Positions 24,598-34,520 of a stretch of DNA of 64,000 nucleotides are shown one piece after another; positions within the stretch are counted from its first letter, which is position 1; each line of letters opens with the position of its first letter. The notes below the pieces were generated by a model. It had not been told where the DNA came from. It searched no databases and saw only the letters and a list, made by a program, of their open reading frames with translations. Source of the stretch: Pseudisothecium myosuroides. Taxonomy: Eukaryota > Streptophyta > Bryopsida > Hypnales > Lembophyllaceae. Position numbers and translations under genes: made by a program. The stretch is from positions 12,896,001 through 12,960,000 of the forward strand of contig OX637293.1 in assembly GCA_951799445.1 (NCBI GenBank), written 5' to 3'.

Positions 24598-24670
24598 CTT
24601 CACCTTCCACTCCTTTTTCCTATCTATAGCCCCTCTCTCACGACCGGCGTCTTCGCTTTAGCAACACCAA
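24598..24670 (-). promoter_or_regulatory. Predicted core promoter of IDD gene 2
   Basis: Conserved with the block upstream of gene 1: on the plus strand CTTCCACTC, TATCTATAG, CCCTCTCTCACG and a CTTCGC block in the same order. The minus strand therefore carries a TATA-like CTATAGATA about 305 bp upstream of the ATG. A second shared 5' UTR block, CTCGAATGCTGTGC, lies near 24500-24515. The function is inferred. Confidence 0.55.
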
Positions 24671-25071
24671 AACTCAGTCCCTGCCACTGTAAATTTCCAA
24701 CTGAAAGAAATGGGAAAAAAATAGAAAATAGCCAAATAGGTGTGTATTATGAAGGAAAATACGCACAGTAACAGGCCTTGCACTTCACAGTAAAGCCAAA
24801 AACAAACACCGTGGGGCGGATATTCGGAGGGGGTGAACCTTGAGAAGTGTCGTCTCCCTGGAAAAGAAAAAAAGGAAAACAAAGTGGGAGTGTCGTCTTG
24901 TGGTGTGACGTGTTCAATCTACTCCAGAGGTGGGATTCAAACAATTGATTATATTCGTAGAGTGAATAATCTGCGTCGGTGGATGCGAAAGAGGGGTGAA
25001 TCTAGATTCTTCAGGCGGGGTGGTAAAATATCACTGATAATATAACTATGGAGTTTGACCAGACTCTCTGA

Positions 25072-25139
25072 CAGGGTCTGAATTTTATTTTATTTTGCGG
25101 GGAACAATGGGGCAAGCCTTGGGCTCAGGGTCTGAATTT
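25072..25139 (-). mobile_element. Ultra-short retro-insertion with 14 bp target duplication
   Basis: CAGGGTCTGAATTT occurs identically at 25072-25085 and 25126-25139. The 40 bp between them read, on the minus strand, GCCCCATTGTTCCCCGC followed by an AAAATAAAATAAAA tail. That looks like the last few bases of a LINE 3' end plus its A-rich tail. It is a 5'-truncated non-LTR insertion reduced to almost nothing. Confidence 0.7.
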
Positions 25140-26582
25140 CTGTAATGACATTCTTGACGATCCATGCCGTGCCTTTTGCATCGTTCCTGGGTGTCTCATC
25201 TTGTGTTTTGGGAGGAATATGCTTCCTCGGGATTCTTTGGAGGGAGGATTATTCAACTTCTTTAATCCGTAGAGGACATTTGAGGTCCTAGGAAGGCTGC
25301 CCGAACTTAGATTTTAGAATTGTTCTTAAGTGTAGCTTGTTTAAATGACCAATCAAAGAAGAACATCTGTCTTCCGCCCTCGCTAAGGTCATGGGCAACC
25401 TCAGAGCCACTATTCAAAAAATTTAACAAACTTTTTCAATGCAAAAACTACAAGTTCAAATTGGGATTCAATACCCCAAGACTTAGTAATGGATTGGGTG
25501 TCATTGCCCACAATCACCTATTTACCTATAGTAATGCAAGATTTATAGGAGGATTTTTTATTCAATTGAAGTTTTAGGTGAGTTGGTAGATGAAAATAAT
25601 AGTAAAAAACATTTAACATAATATTAATAAATATTTGATGAAATCTGTCCTAATTTATTGTTCAATTACTAACCTCCATTTTCACTTCATTTTACATTCA
25701 TTTCTTTTAAATGTCTTTGAAATCTATTTTATCCTTGATGCAGCAATATTACTTTCAAAATTATAGATTTACAGTACAAAATCAAACAACTCAAAATTGA
25801 CTACAAATTTTGAACTTTGACAACCCAAGCCTTTACTGATTTGTGCTCAAAAATGGTCAAAAGTAGGCTATCCCATATCAATAGAAGTTCAAAAAAAGGA
25901 GGAAAATATATCAGTAAAAAAACAAAGAAATGATTATCTACATTTCAAGCAATACAAATATGTTCGTAAAGTTACTGTACCGTTCGGTCTTTCTACTGAC
26001 CTTCAATGGTGGATTTCATTGAAGCAGATAAAGAAGTTCCATCTAAAGGTTCAGTTGTGGTCGGATAGAGAATGATACCACTGCAAGTTTTGCTCTGTTG
26101 AGTTGGCTGCCCGTAAGTTAAACTGACCTACTGACTTGCCTGAACCACTGTCAGTACTGTTCAGGTTCAGTCAGTACTTCAGTAGTTCAGTTTTTTCCAT
26201 CACAATTATTCATTGATTTAGTTCATGTCTGCTTTATTTAAGCAATGGATAATCCCATTTTGGATTTCCTCAAAACAGCAGCTCATTATTGCTACAGAAC
26301 AAGCTTATAGAGTTATAGCAGGAGCCACCCTAGAGGGCAGGGCAGTGGAACCGTTGACATCGCGACCAGTAGTTGCTCGTTGGCTAATTATAGATTTATT
26401 TCCACTTTAAAAAAAATTTGAACAGGACATTCACTGGGGAGATATTTCCAAACAAATTTGGTCTCTGGTAATTTCGCTTAGTTTAGAGTTTTAGATCCGT
26501 TTCTAAAATCGTCTCATAGATATTCTTCCCTAAACTGTACATGATCTCTTCATGAGTATGAGAGTCTAGAACATCCCCTGAA

Positions 26583-26905
26583 AATATACTCATTTATGTT
26601 ACAATAGCCCAAAAGTTGATAAGTGAAATTATATAAATTATTTGTTGGTAGCCATAAAGTCAAATGTGTATGTAATTTGCTACATGTTCTAAGGTTGTAT
26701 GTGTTGGAAATCTTCTACTCCCTACTTAGTTCTTAAACATATCTTGAAATATACTTGGCTATATGTTACAATAGCCCAAAAGTTGATAAGTGAGATACAT
26801 CTTACTTGTTGATAGCAAGAAAGTCAAATGTATGTATAATTTGTTTACATGATTAAGGTTTTATGTGTTGGAAAATCTTCTACTCCCTACTTCTTAAACA
26901 TATAT
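26583..26905. repeat. Tandem duplication, period about 167 bp
   Basis: The unit contains GTTACAATAGCCCAAAAGTT (at 26598 and 26765), AAGTCAAATGT, TATGTGTTGGAAA and TCTTCTACTCCCTACTT in the same order in both copies, with small indels. There are two copies only. No coding content. Confidence 0.85.
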
Positions 26906-27683
26906 CAGGTTCGTGTGAAGTACCTTGAGGTCCTGATTTACGAAATTAGGAAGCAGGAATGCCGGCGGAGTGCAAAGCGTAGAAGCAGCCTTCAAGTTGA
27001 AAGCTTCAGTATTAATCGAGAACTTTACTTCGTTGGGAGGCGGGAAAGGAGGGAGAAAGGAGGCCTGCGAAACTGCAGTGCGGCACTGCGGCACCTTTCA
27101 CCTGATGATTCCACAGAAAAACAGAGTGAATGAAATCATAATGAACTGAATGTTGCGTGGGGGACGAACCTAAATTTACTGAACTTGTCGCTTCAAACAG
27201 TCAAACTTGGGACTGAATTTAACTTACTTCGCGACGGAGTTGCAGTGGAGAGCACCATGTCCGTCTGGCGCATTCTTGCAGTTGGCTGTTCACACCCGTG
27301 AAAAAAGATTGGGACCCATTGATGCGGAATGGACTTCTCAACTCGTGGAAGGAATGCAAGTGTCAACCAATGCAAGTGGAAGGAGGTGGAAGGATAACTA
27401 AGAGTTTCTTTCCCAATTCATCAAAGAATCTTGGACTCTCCCAAGTTGTGTGAAAGGATTCCCCCTACTCGCTTAACCGCTAATGACTCAAGTGACCATT
27501 TTTTGGTCGTTGTCCCTCTTCTTTGAGTTGTCCATCAACAAACTTTGAGGGGGTTTTTAGAAAAAATCAGTTCCAAAAAATAGACTAAATCCTATGGCGG
27601 TAGTTTCATCAAATTCCGAGTTAAATTCTGCCTTGTGGAATTTTTTTGAGTTTAGTGGTGTAGTGTAATTTTTGGCCCATTTG

Positions 27684-27716
27684 GGGGGGAGGGGGGGAGG
27701 GGGGGGAGGGGGGGAG
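27684..27716 (+). repeat. G-rich tract, potential G-quadruplex
   Basis: Five runs of 6-8 G separated by single A residues on the plus strand, inside element K. Such a tract can form G-quadruplex or triplex structures. It is the only G-homopurine tract of this size in the window. Confidence 0.8.
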
Positions 27717-28013
27717 TTTGGGTATGGATTGAAAAAACAGCCAACCAATGTTATTGTTGCCCACTTCAAAAAGGGCAGATCTAAGGAGCTCAAGGAAAAG
27801 ATAAGTGTGCCCATTCTTGTTTTTCTTACAAACACTATTTTCATTTCAGTGACCACTGCGAATTGCAAGCTCCATCCAAAATTGTAAGAGGACCAGAATG
27901 TTGTAAAATTGTAAATGAGCATTCTCAACTCTTTTATCTTTCACTAAGTACAAAAAGGTCATCAATTTGAAATATTCTCACTAAGATATGCTCCTTCAAA
28001 ATGCATTGCCTTG

Positions 28014-28226
28014 ATAGTATTTGGCTCAATTCTCCTGTTGCAGCTAGTAGGATAGGCTCTACTATTTATTGGAACAAACAGGGTCCTCCCTCTTGTTCCT
28101 TCCGCTAGGCACCTGGTTTAGGGTTCTGTTGCTCTTATATCTTCAATGTCCAGCCTTTGTGGCTTGGTTGTTGTGTATTGTGGGTTTTTTTAATGCAATG
28201 GTTTGCGCCATTTGTTCAAAAAAAAA
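28014..28226 (+). mobile_element. 5'-truncated L1-type LINE 3' end with target duplication
   Basis: Plus-strand LINE tail ending ATGCAATGGTTTGCGCCATT, TGTTC and a poly(A) run. The 3' end matches the larger LINE at 45928-47249 (GCTCTTAT, CCAGCCTT, TTTAATGCAATGG, CCATTTGTTC). It is flanked by ATGCATTGCCTTG (28001-28013) and ATGCGTTGCCTTG (28227-28239), a 13 bp target duplication with one mismatch. No coding part is left. Confidence 0.88.
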
Positions 28227-28459
28227 ATGCGTTGCCTTGTTTTTTAATTGATCCCAATAAAACATATAACTTAAATATCTACTAAATTGTGCAATTAAAT
28301 AATTTGAATTTTTTTGAAGTACTCACTCTCAACGTGAATTATTAAGAACATACAGTTACACTCTATCCGATCTAAAGAAGAAATGAGCAAACAAATTGCT
28401 CAAGTTCTTGGTAATTTTGGCCCATTTTTAGAGTACACCCCACCTTGGGTCATGAGGGG

Positions 28460-29375
28460 TTAACCCCTAAAGTTCCATTGCCCCTACAAAGAGCAAAATG
28501 GATTTTGGGCAGGCTCATGTAACCTAATGATTTAATGTGATTTTCTTAAACTTTCCTTAAAGATAGAAAATCACATTAGCTTTTTAGAAATATAATTTTT
28601 ACTTTAATCGGTGTTTGAGAGCTAAAGCTATATTACAATAAGCTCAAAATAGAGGAGACAGGGCAACAAAAAAGATCCACAAAAATTTGAAATTAATTTT
28701 TAAAATGTTTTTCCTTATCAATTATATTTTTGTCTACATCAAAAGATTTCATTCATTACATTTGAATTAGTGATGTAAAAGTAGGGAGCTTCTTGTTTTG
28801 CAAGTAATCATCGAATTTTTTTGAGAAAATAACATATTGGATTTTGTTTATGAACTCAGTTTTTGTTTTTTAAATTAAAAGTTCCACAAAGTTAACTATG
28901 CTTGTTAGAACAATCTTACCATTCTTAGAGCTATTGACGATTAGTATGTTTCAACTCCATCTTAGAGCTATTTACGATTTAGTTTTTTCTTTTGACCTCA
29001 TATCAACTTCCACTAAACATTTTTTAAAGTGTGTTTTTGAATTTTTTTATCCTAGAATTTCAACTCAAATCTTCAACATAAAAAAAAAACTTAATCAAAA
29101 TGTTGTGTAAAAAAAATTATGTTAAAAAGATTCAAAGCCAAATAATCTAGTCAACAAACGTGCTCAAAATCATACTTTCTTCACTTTAAACAAAAATATC
29201 TTGCAATCTATATAGTAAAAATTCATGAAATTTCTTCTCTACAAGATATCTAGTGCAAAATCTTATGGTTAGGTATGCATAAAAATTAATTTGTAATTTT
29301 TTTTGCTCTTTGCGGTAGAAATGGCAGTTTTGAGTGCTTTTTGGTGAAAAAAGGCCTAGGCAATTTAGAAATCAA
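28460..29375 (-). mobile_element. TTAA-family element B3
   Basis: The left end TTAACCCCTAAAGTTCCATT is intact. The right end has decayed to CCTAGGCAATTTAGAAATCAA. The body follows the B2 order: an A-rich segment, then TCTACATCAAAAGATTTCATTCATT, then GGCAGTTTTGAG. The left TTAA abuts element K. Confidence 0.75.
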
Positions 29376-29405
29376 CCTTGGAAAGCTACTATGACTCCAT
29401 TTATT

Positions 29406-30995
29406 TATTCCAAATGTACAAGGCCTTTTTCCATCAAATACCACTCAAAATTGTCATCTCTATTGCAAAGAGCAAAGGCTATAAAATTATTTTTTTGCAT
29501 ATCAAACTAGAGAAGTGTCATTGCAAGAAAGACTGGTACCGGATATTTGTCACAGCCAGAGTGTTTTAGCTTCCATTTGCAATTACTTCTACAACATCAC
29601 TCATGTAAATAATTTTATATTTAAAAATCAATTAACTTAATATGTCACATTTTGAGTTTTAAGGGTTTTGAGTACTATGGAGTCCCCAAATTTAATGATT
29701 TAGAGCTGAAATTTCTATGGTCTATTTTCATGGTAGGAACTCATGTTTCTATGAAGGGGCATTTAAAAATATTTTATTTTATATTGTCTACGTCCATGCA
29801 AAGAGGGCTCCCTTGCGCGCTCAGTTCTAAACATTGAAGATGGTTTCAAGATCATTTTTTTCTTGAAATCTCTTTATCATGAAGTCTTCCCAAATGGACT
29901 ATTTTTAGTTTCTTCAAAAATGTTTTTTCCTATTTTCCACAAATCAAAACGTCAAAGTATGAATTTTCTTCAAAATTTCAACTCACACTTTTTTGTGAAT
30001 AACTTTTGACCTAGATGTTTTTTAGGTCTGAAATTTTGGTGATATAATATTTTTAGTATTATACTAATTATCCTTATTTTATTTTATTTTTAAAAATTCA
30101 TATGCAAAAAGCTCATAGTATTGGGAATATTAGCCAAAAAGAGCCAACGTGGAACAAAAACGGACATTCTTTCTTGCAACGACCCAAAATCTTTATTTAG
30201 ACTAGTACAAAAATGCCTGGAAGAAATTTCAAAAACTTTGACCGTATAGATTGCAAGATATTTGCATTTAAAGTGAATAAAACAAGTTTATTTTACACCT
30301 TACTTGACTAGATTTTTTGACTTTAAATCTTCTTCTTGACTTAAAATTTTTATACTAGTGATTTTGATTTTCTAATTTATTATATTGAAGAATTGACTTG
30401 AAAATCTGAAAAAAAATTCAACAAAAAAACACTTAATTCTCATTCATTAAAAAATTGTTAAATAGACTTAGGTTCAAGATTTAAGTAGACAACAGTTAAT
30501 AGCTCTGAGATGGAATTGAAACACAATAATCCAAACAGTGAAATTGTTCTAGCAAGCAAACTTGACCTTGTCTAATTTTTTTTTTGAAAAATTGTAAAAA
30601 TTGCATTCAAAATAAGTTATTTTTTCAAGAAGATGCTTAGATTGTCCAAAAAATAAGATTGTCCATAACTTTCTCATCACTAGTCCAAATAGTTGAATCA
30701 AAGCTTCAAATGTAGACAAAAATGTAATTTTTGAGGCAAAAAATTTAAAATTTAAGAATTCAATTTCTTGTGATTTTTGAGGGGCTGTCCATCGAGCTGC
30801 TTTTAGGACTTATGGTGGCATAATTTTTGCTCCTAGACACCGGTTTAAATTTAAAAAAATTATATTCCCACAAAGCTAATCTGATTTTTTATCTTCAAAA
30901 AAAGTTTCAAAAAATCATGTCAAAAATTGAGATCACAAAAGCCTATTTGAAATCCCAAGAGTTCCTTGCAGGGACTTCGAGATTTTAGGGGTTAA
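29406..30995 (+). mobile_element. TTAA-family element B4, interrupted by element C1
   Basis: The left part (AAGGCCTTTTTCCATCAAAT, then CACTCAAAATTGTCATCTCT) runs to about 29514. The body resumes at about 30187 with ACTAGTACAAAAATGCC and continues to the right end ATTTTAGGGGTTAA. In uninterrupted copies these two parts adjoin. The left terminus itself is badly decayed. Confidence 0.7.
29515..30186. mobile_element. TIR element C1 inserted in B4
   Basis: The left end GTCATTGCAAGAAAGACTGG and the reverse complement of the right end, TGGGTCGTTGCAAGAAAGAA, are similar. The interior (GAAATTTCTATGGTCTATTT, GGGCATTTAAAAATA, AGGGCTCCCTTGCGCGC) is shared with C2 near 56.5-57.0 kb. The ends also resemble those of D1 and D2, so C and D may be sister subfamilies. 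No coding potential. Confidence 0.65.
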
Positions 30996-32687
30996 AGATC
31001 AATGTCCAATGAAGAGGACATTCTCAAAAATAAAGGGCAAATGAAGAAGGCAAAGTGTTGGAGCTTGCCAAAGATGAGTGTTTTGGGTGTACTTTTTTCA
31101 AGAATTTTAAGTGATGAGAGTCATTGTCGTTGCGTATATGCAAAAATTATCTGCCATGAACACTACTTCAAATGGATGAAATTTTTTGTGAATAGATGAA
31201 AAAAATCGCATGCCCAATCGTGCAAGCAAACCATAGAATCCCTATGCAAGCATATCCAAATGCTTGCATATCCAAATCTTAATTATGCAAGCTCAATTTT
31301 TTTCTAGAAATTGAATGGTAATCTTCTTGGTGGTGATTTTTGTTGTTGCCATGGAGCACAAAATTTTGGTTTGCTAGAAGTGTGGGATTGAATACTTTTT
31401 TCAACCAATGCAAAGTCAAGTAATCAAATTTTGACCCTTTAAGGATTAATGATGAATTAAGAAGCATAATGGTGTAGAGCATTAAAAAACATTTGACTTG
31501 CACCTCAAATTTATCATTACTAATTTATTTTTAAAACATATCAACAACAAACTTGAATTGATTTCAGGAATACATACTTATAACCAACCTTGCAAGGTGT
31601 TTGCACATGACCCAGAATTAAGTAAGTGGTTGGTCAATGCATGTGGATTTAAAATTGGAAAGAGGCTCAAAGAGACGGTTAAACACAATTTATAGATAAC
31701 AAAATTAGAACTCAAAACAGAACAAGATCCTTGTATAAGGCCTAAGAATTTTTGATATTTTTGAGCATATCTTGCAAAAAACAAAGCTTCTAGAAAACAA
31801 GGCAGAAAAGATATATTTGTAATATCTTCTAACTATACATCTTATACCAAACTTATATGGTTTTTTTTTTAATCATTTCTTAGAATTTACTACCAAAGCA
31901 TCTTCTAGGTCATAATGTTATAATAATAGAATTTTTCAATCCTTCCTAAATCCTAAAGTAGAAGGTTTGACTTTGAAATATTTTTTAGAAAATTATTGTA
32001 TCTTTTGCAATTTGGAAAATTTGATATTATTTTGGCAAATTGATTTGAGAATCTATAGGGAAAAAATTCAACAATACCAATCTTGATTTTCATCTTTTGA
32101 ATAATCATTATGTCTTAGTTATAAGAAATGATAGAAAAAATAAATAAAAACTTGAACATACCTATCTAATAAATGGTAGGATGGTACCAATCCAATATAG
32201 GCTTGAAACTGATCTATATTGTAGCACTCCATCTAAAATCCATGACACACATTTAAGTTTTCAAAAATTATAAAAATAGTCGTAAAAAACAAATCTCATG
32301 TGATTTTTTTCCTTGGAGATTCTATAATTGCCTATAAAACAAAACTTCTCGTATGTTTTACCCCACTATTTAGAATCAAATGAATAAAGGCTTTTTCTTC
32401 AAATATGGATCCATTCTTCACATTCAAGAACAATTTTCAAATTTTCAATTACTTTCTATAGTTGTATGAAAGATTAGAGAGATAAAAGAAATGTAAATCA
32501 TTAACTTCAAGAAAACTACTCCGTATTTTGTAAATTGGCTTGTTAGAATGTTAGAGGAACTTTCTATTCTATACATTAGTTTCAAGCAATGTACTATCAA
32601 AAATTGCAAAAGAAGAAGAACTATGGTTGTATGACTAGTGTAAACAAAGAATGTTGGGGGTAGTTCTATTATTTAAGTCATAAAGGC

Positions 32688-34520
32688 TTAACCCTAAAGG
32701 CCCATTGTCCCCTCAAGAGAGAAATGGATTTTGGGTAAATTTTTATGCCTCAAGTTTTAGTGAAACTTTTTGAAACTTTCTCATAAGGTAAAAAAACTTA
32801 TCAGCTTTGTGGGAATATAATTTTTATTTCAATTAGTGCCTAAGAGCAAAAGTTATACCACAAAAAGACCAATTTTTCACTCGGCGGGCAGAAAAATAAA
32901 TCCATAGAAACTTGAAATTAAATTTGAAATTTTTTGTTCTTTTTTATCATATTTTTTTCTACATGTAAAGGTTTGATTCATTCCATTTGGAATAGTGATG
33001 TGAAAATTATGAACAAAATTGTTTTTTGGGCAATCTCAGCATATTCTTGAAAAAATAACTAATAGGATTCATTTTTGAATGCAATTTTTTAAAAATTTCA
33101 AAAAAATTGTTTGATAGGGTTAAATTTGCTTACTAAAACAATCTCACCTTTGCAATTATTGTATTTCAATCCCATCTAAGACCTATTAACAATTTAGTAT
33201 TTATTTCAATCTTGGACCTACTTCTACTTAACAATTTTTTAACCCCTAAAGTCCCGTTGTCCCCTCGGGGGACAAAATGGATTTCGAGTAGGCTCCTACG
33301 GTCTCAATCTTTGTCATAATTTTCTGAATTTTTTTTTGAAGATAGAAAATCACATTAGCTTACCCAAAATGTAATTTTTATATCAATCGGTGCCCGGAAG
33401 CAAAAGCTATGGCACAAAACCCCCAAATTTTAGTTCGGCAGGCAGAAAAAAACTCTCACAAAAAATTTTAATTTTAAATTTAAAAAAATTGTTTCATATA
33501 GATTTTATTTTTATCTACATGGGAAGCTTTGATTCATTCCATTTCGATTTGTTATGCAAAAGTTATGAACAATCTTATTTTTTGGGCAATTAGAGCATCT
33601 TCTTGAAAAAATAACTTGTAGGATTCATTTGAACTCAATTTTGACAATTTTTCAAAAAAAAAAATTTCATGAGGTTAAAATTTCTTGCTAGAACAATCTC
33701 ACCGTTGAGATTAGTATATTTCAACTCTATCTTAGAGCTATTAATGATTTTATTTTTCCTTCAATCTTGAACCTACTTCTACTTAACAATTTTTTAATGA
33801 GTGAAAACTAAGTGTTTCTTTTTTGAATTTTTTTTCCTAGATTCTCAACTCAATTCTTCATCATATAAAATTAGAAATTCAAAATCATTAGAGCAAAAAT
33901 TTTAAGTTAAGAAGGTTCAAAGCCAAAAAATGTAGTTGAGCAAAAAAACTTGATTCCTTTACTTTAAATGCAAATATCTTGCAATCTACGCGGTCAAAGT
34001 TTTTAAATTTCTTCCACACATTCTTACACTAGTCTAGTACAAGATCCTATGGTTAAATAGGCAAAAAACACATTTAAAACTTTTTTTTACTCTTTGCTAT
34101 AGAAATGACAGTTTTGAGTGGTTTTTGATGGAAAAATGGCCTTGGGACTTTAGGGATTCAAGAATGAAAATCAAGTGTATATTTTTGAAATTTTTATCCT
34201 ATACTTACAATTCAATTTTTAACACAAAAAAATTTAAATTCAAAGTTTGTAGTGCAAAAAATTTTCACAAATGGTGGTCAAAGTGATCTGAAATAGTAGA
34301 CTAGTGTTCAAAAAAACTTTTTTTGCCAACTTTGAATGCTAATATCTCTCAATATGCATGATCAAACTTCATGAAATTTTTACCACATGATCTCAGACAA
34401 GTAAAGTACAAGATCCTATGGTTAGATTCTAAGATTTATTTTTTTTTAAGTGAATGTAGTAGAAATGGTAGTTTTGAATTTTTTTTACATAAAAATGGCA
34501 TTGGACTTGTAGGGGTCAAA
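32688..34520 (-). mobile_element. TTAA-family element B8, split by B9
   Basis: The left end GCTTAACCCTAAAGGCCCATT begins the element. The body runs to 33242, where B9 intervenes, and resumes at about 34160 with AGAATGAAAATCAAGTG. It ends near GGACTTGTAGGGGTCAA. The two halves join in the same order as in B2, where the site reads AATTTTTTAAAGAATAAAAA. Confidence 0.85.
33239..34160 (-). mobile_element. TTAA-family element B9 (complete, nested in B8)
   Basis: Starts TTAACCCCTAAAGTCCCG and ends GGGACTTTAGGGATTCA. The left TTAA and right TTCA flank it as a target duplication with one mutation. The subterminal hairpin GTCCCCTCGGGGGAC is near-perfect here. The insertion lies exactly at a TTAA that is single and uninterrupted in copy B2. 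Confidence 0.88.

Larger units (their letters stand above)
24671..27472. other. Unassigned intergenic stretch
   Basis: No recognised gene. Short open frames near 25320-25577 and 26225-26410 do not resemble known families. The stretch holds a 40 bp retro-insertion and a 167 bp tandem duplication (both listed). GC content falls steadily from the IDD side to the AT-rich side. Confidence 0.5.
27473..28463. mobile_element. TTAA-family element K with a LINE tail inserted in it
   Basis: The left end TTAACCGCTAATGACTCAAG and the reverse complement of the right end, TTAACCCCTCATGACCCAAG, match over about 17 of 20 bases. Element size is about 765 bp once the 28014-28226 insertion and its target duplication are removed. 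Its right TTAA is shared with the left TTAA of element B3. The interior is unlike the 925 bp B subfamily. Confidence 0.6.

Noticed and set aside
27557..27928. 123-codon minus-strand frame with a poly-proline run
   Set aside because: The proline run is the reverse strand of the G-rich tract. The rest is low complexity.
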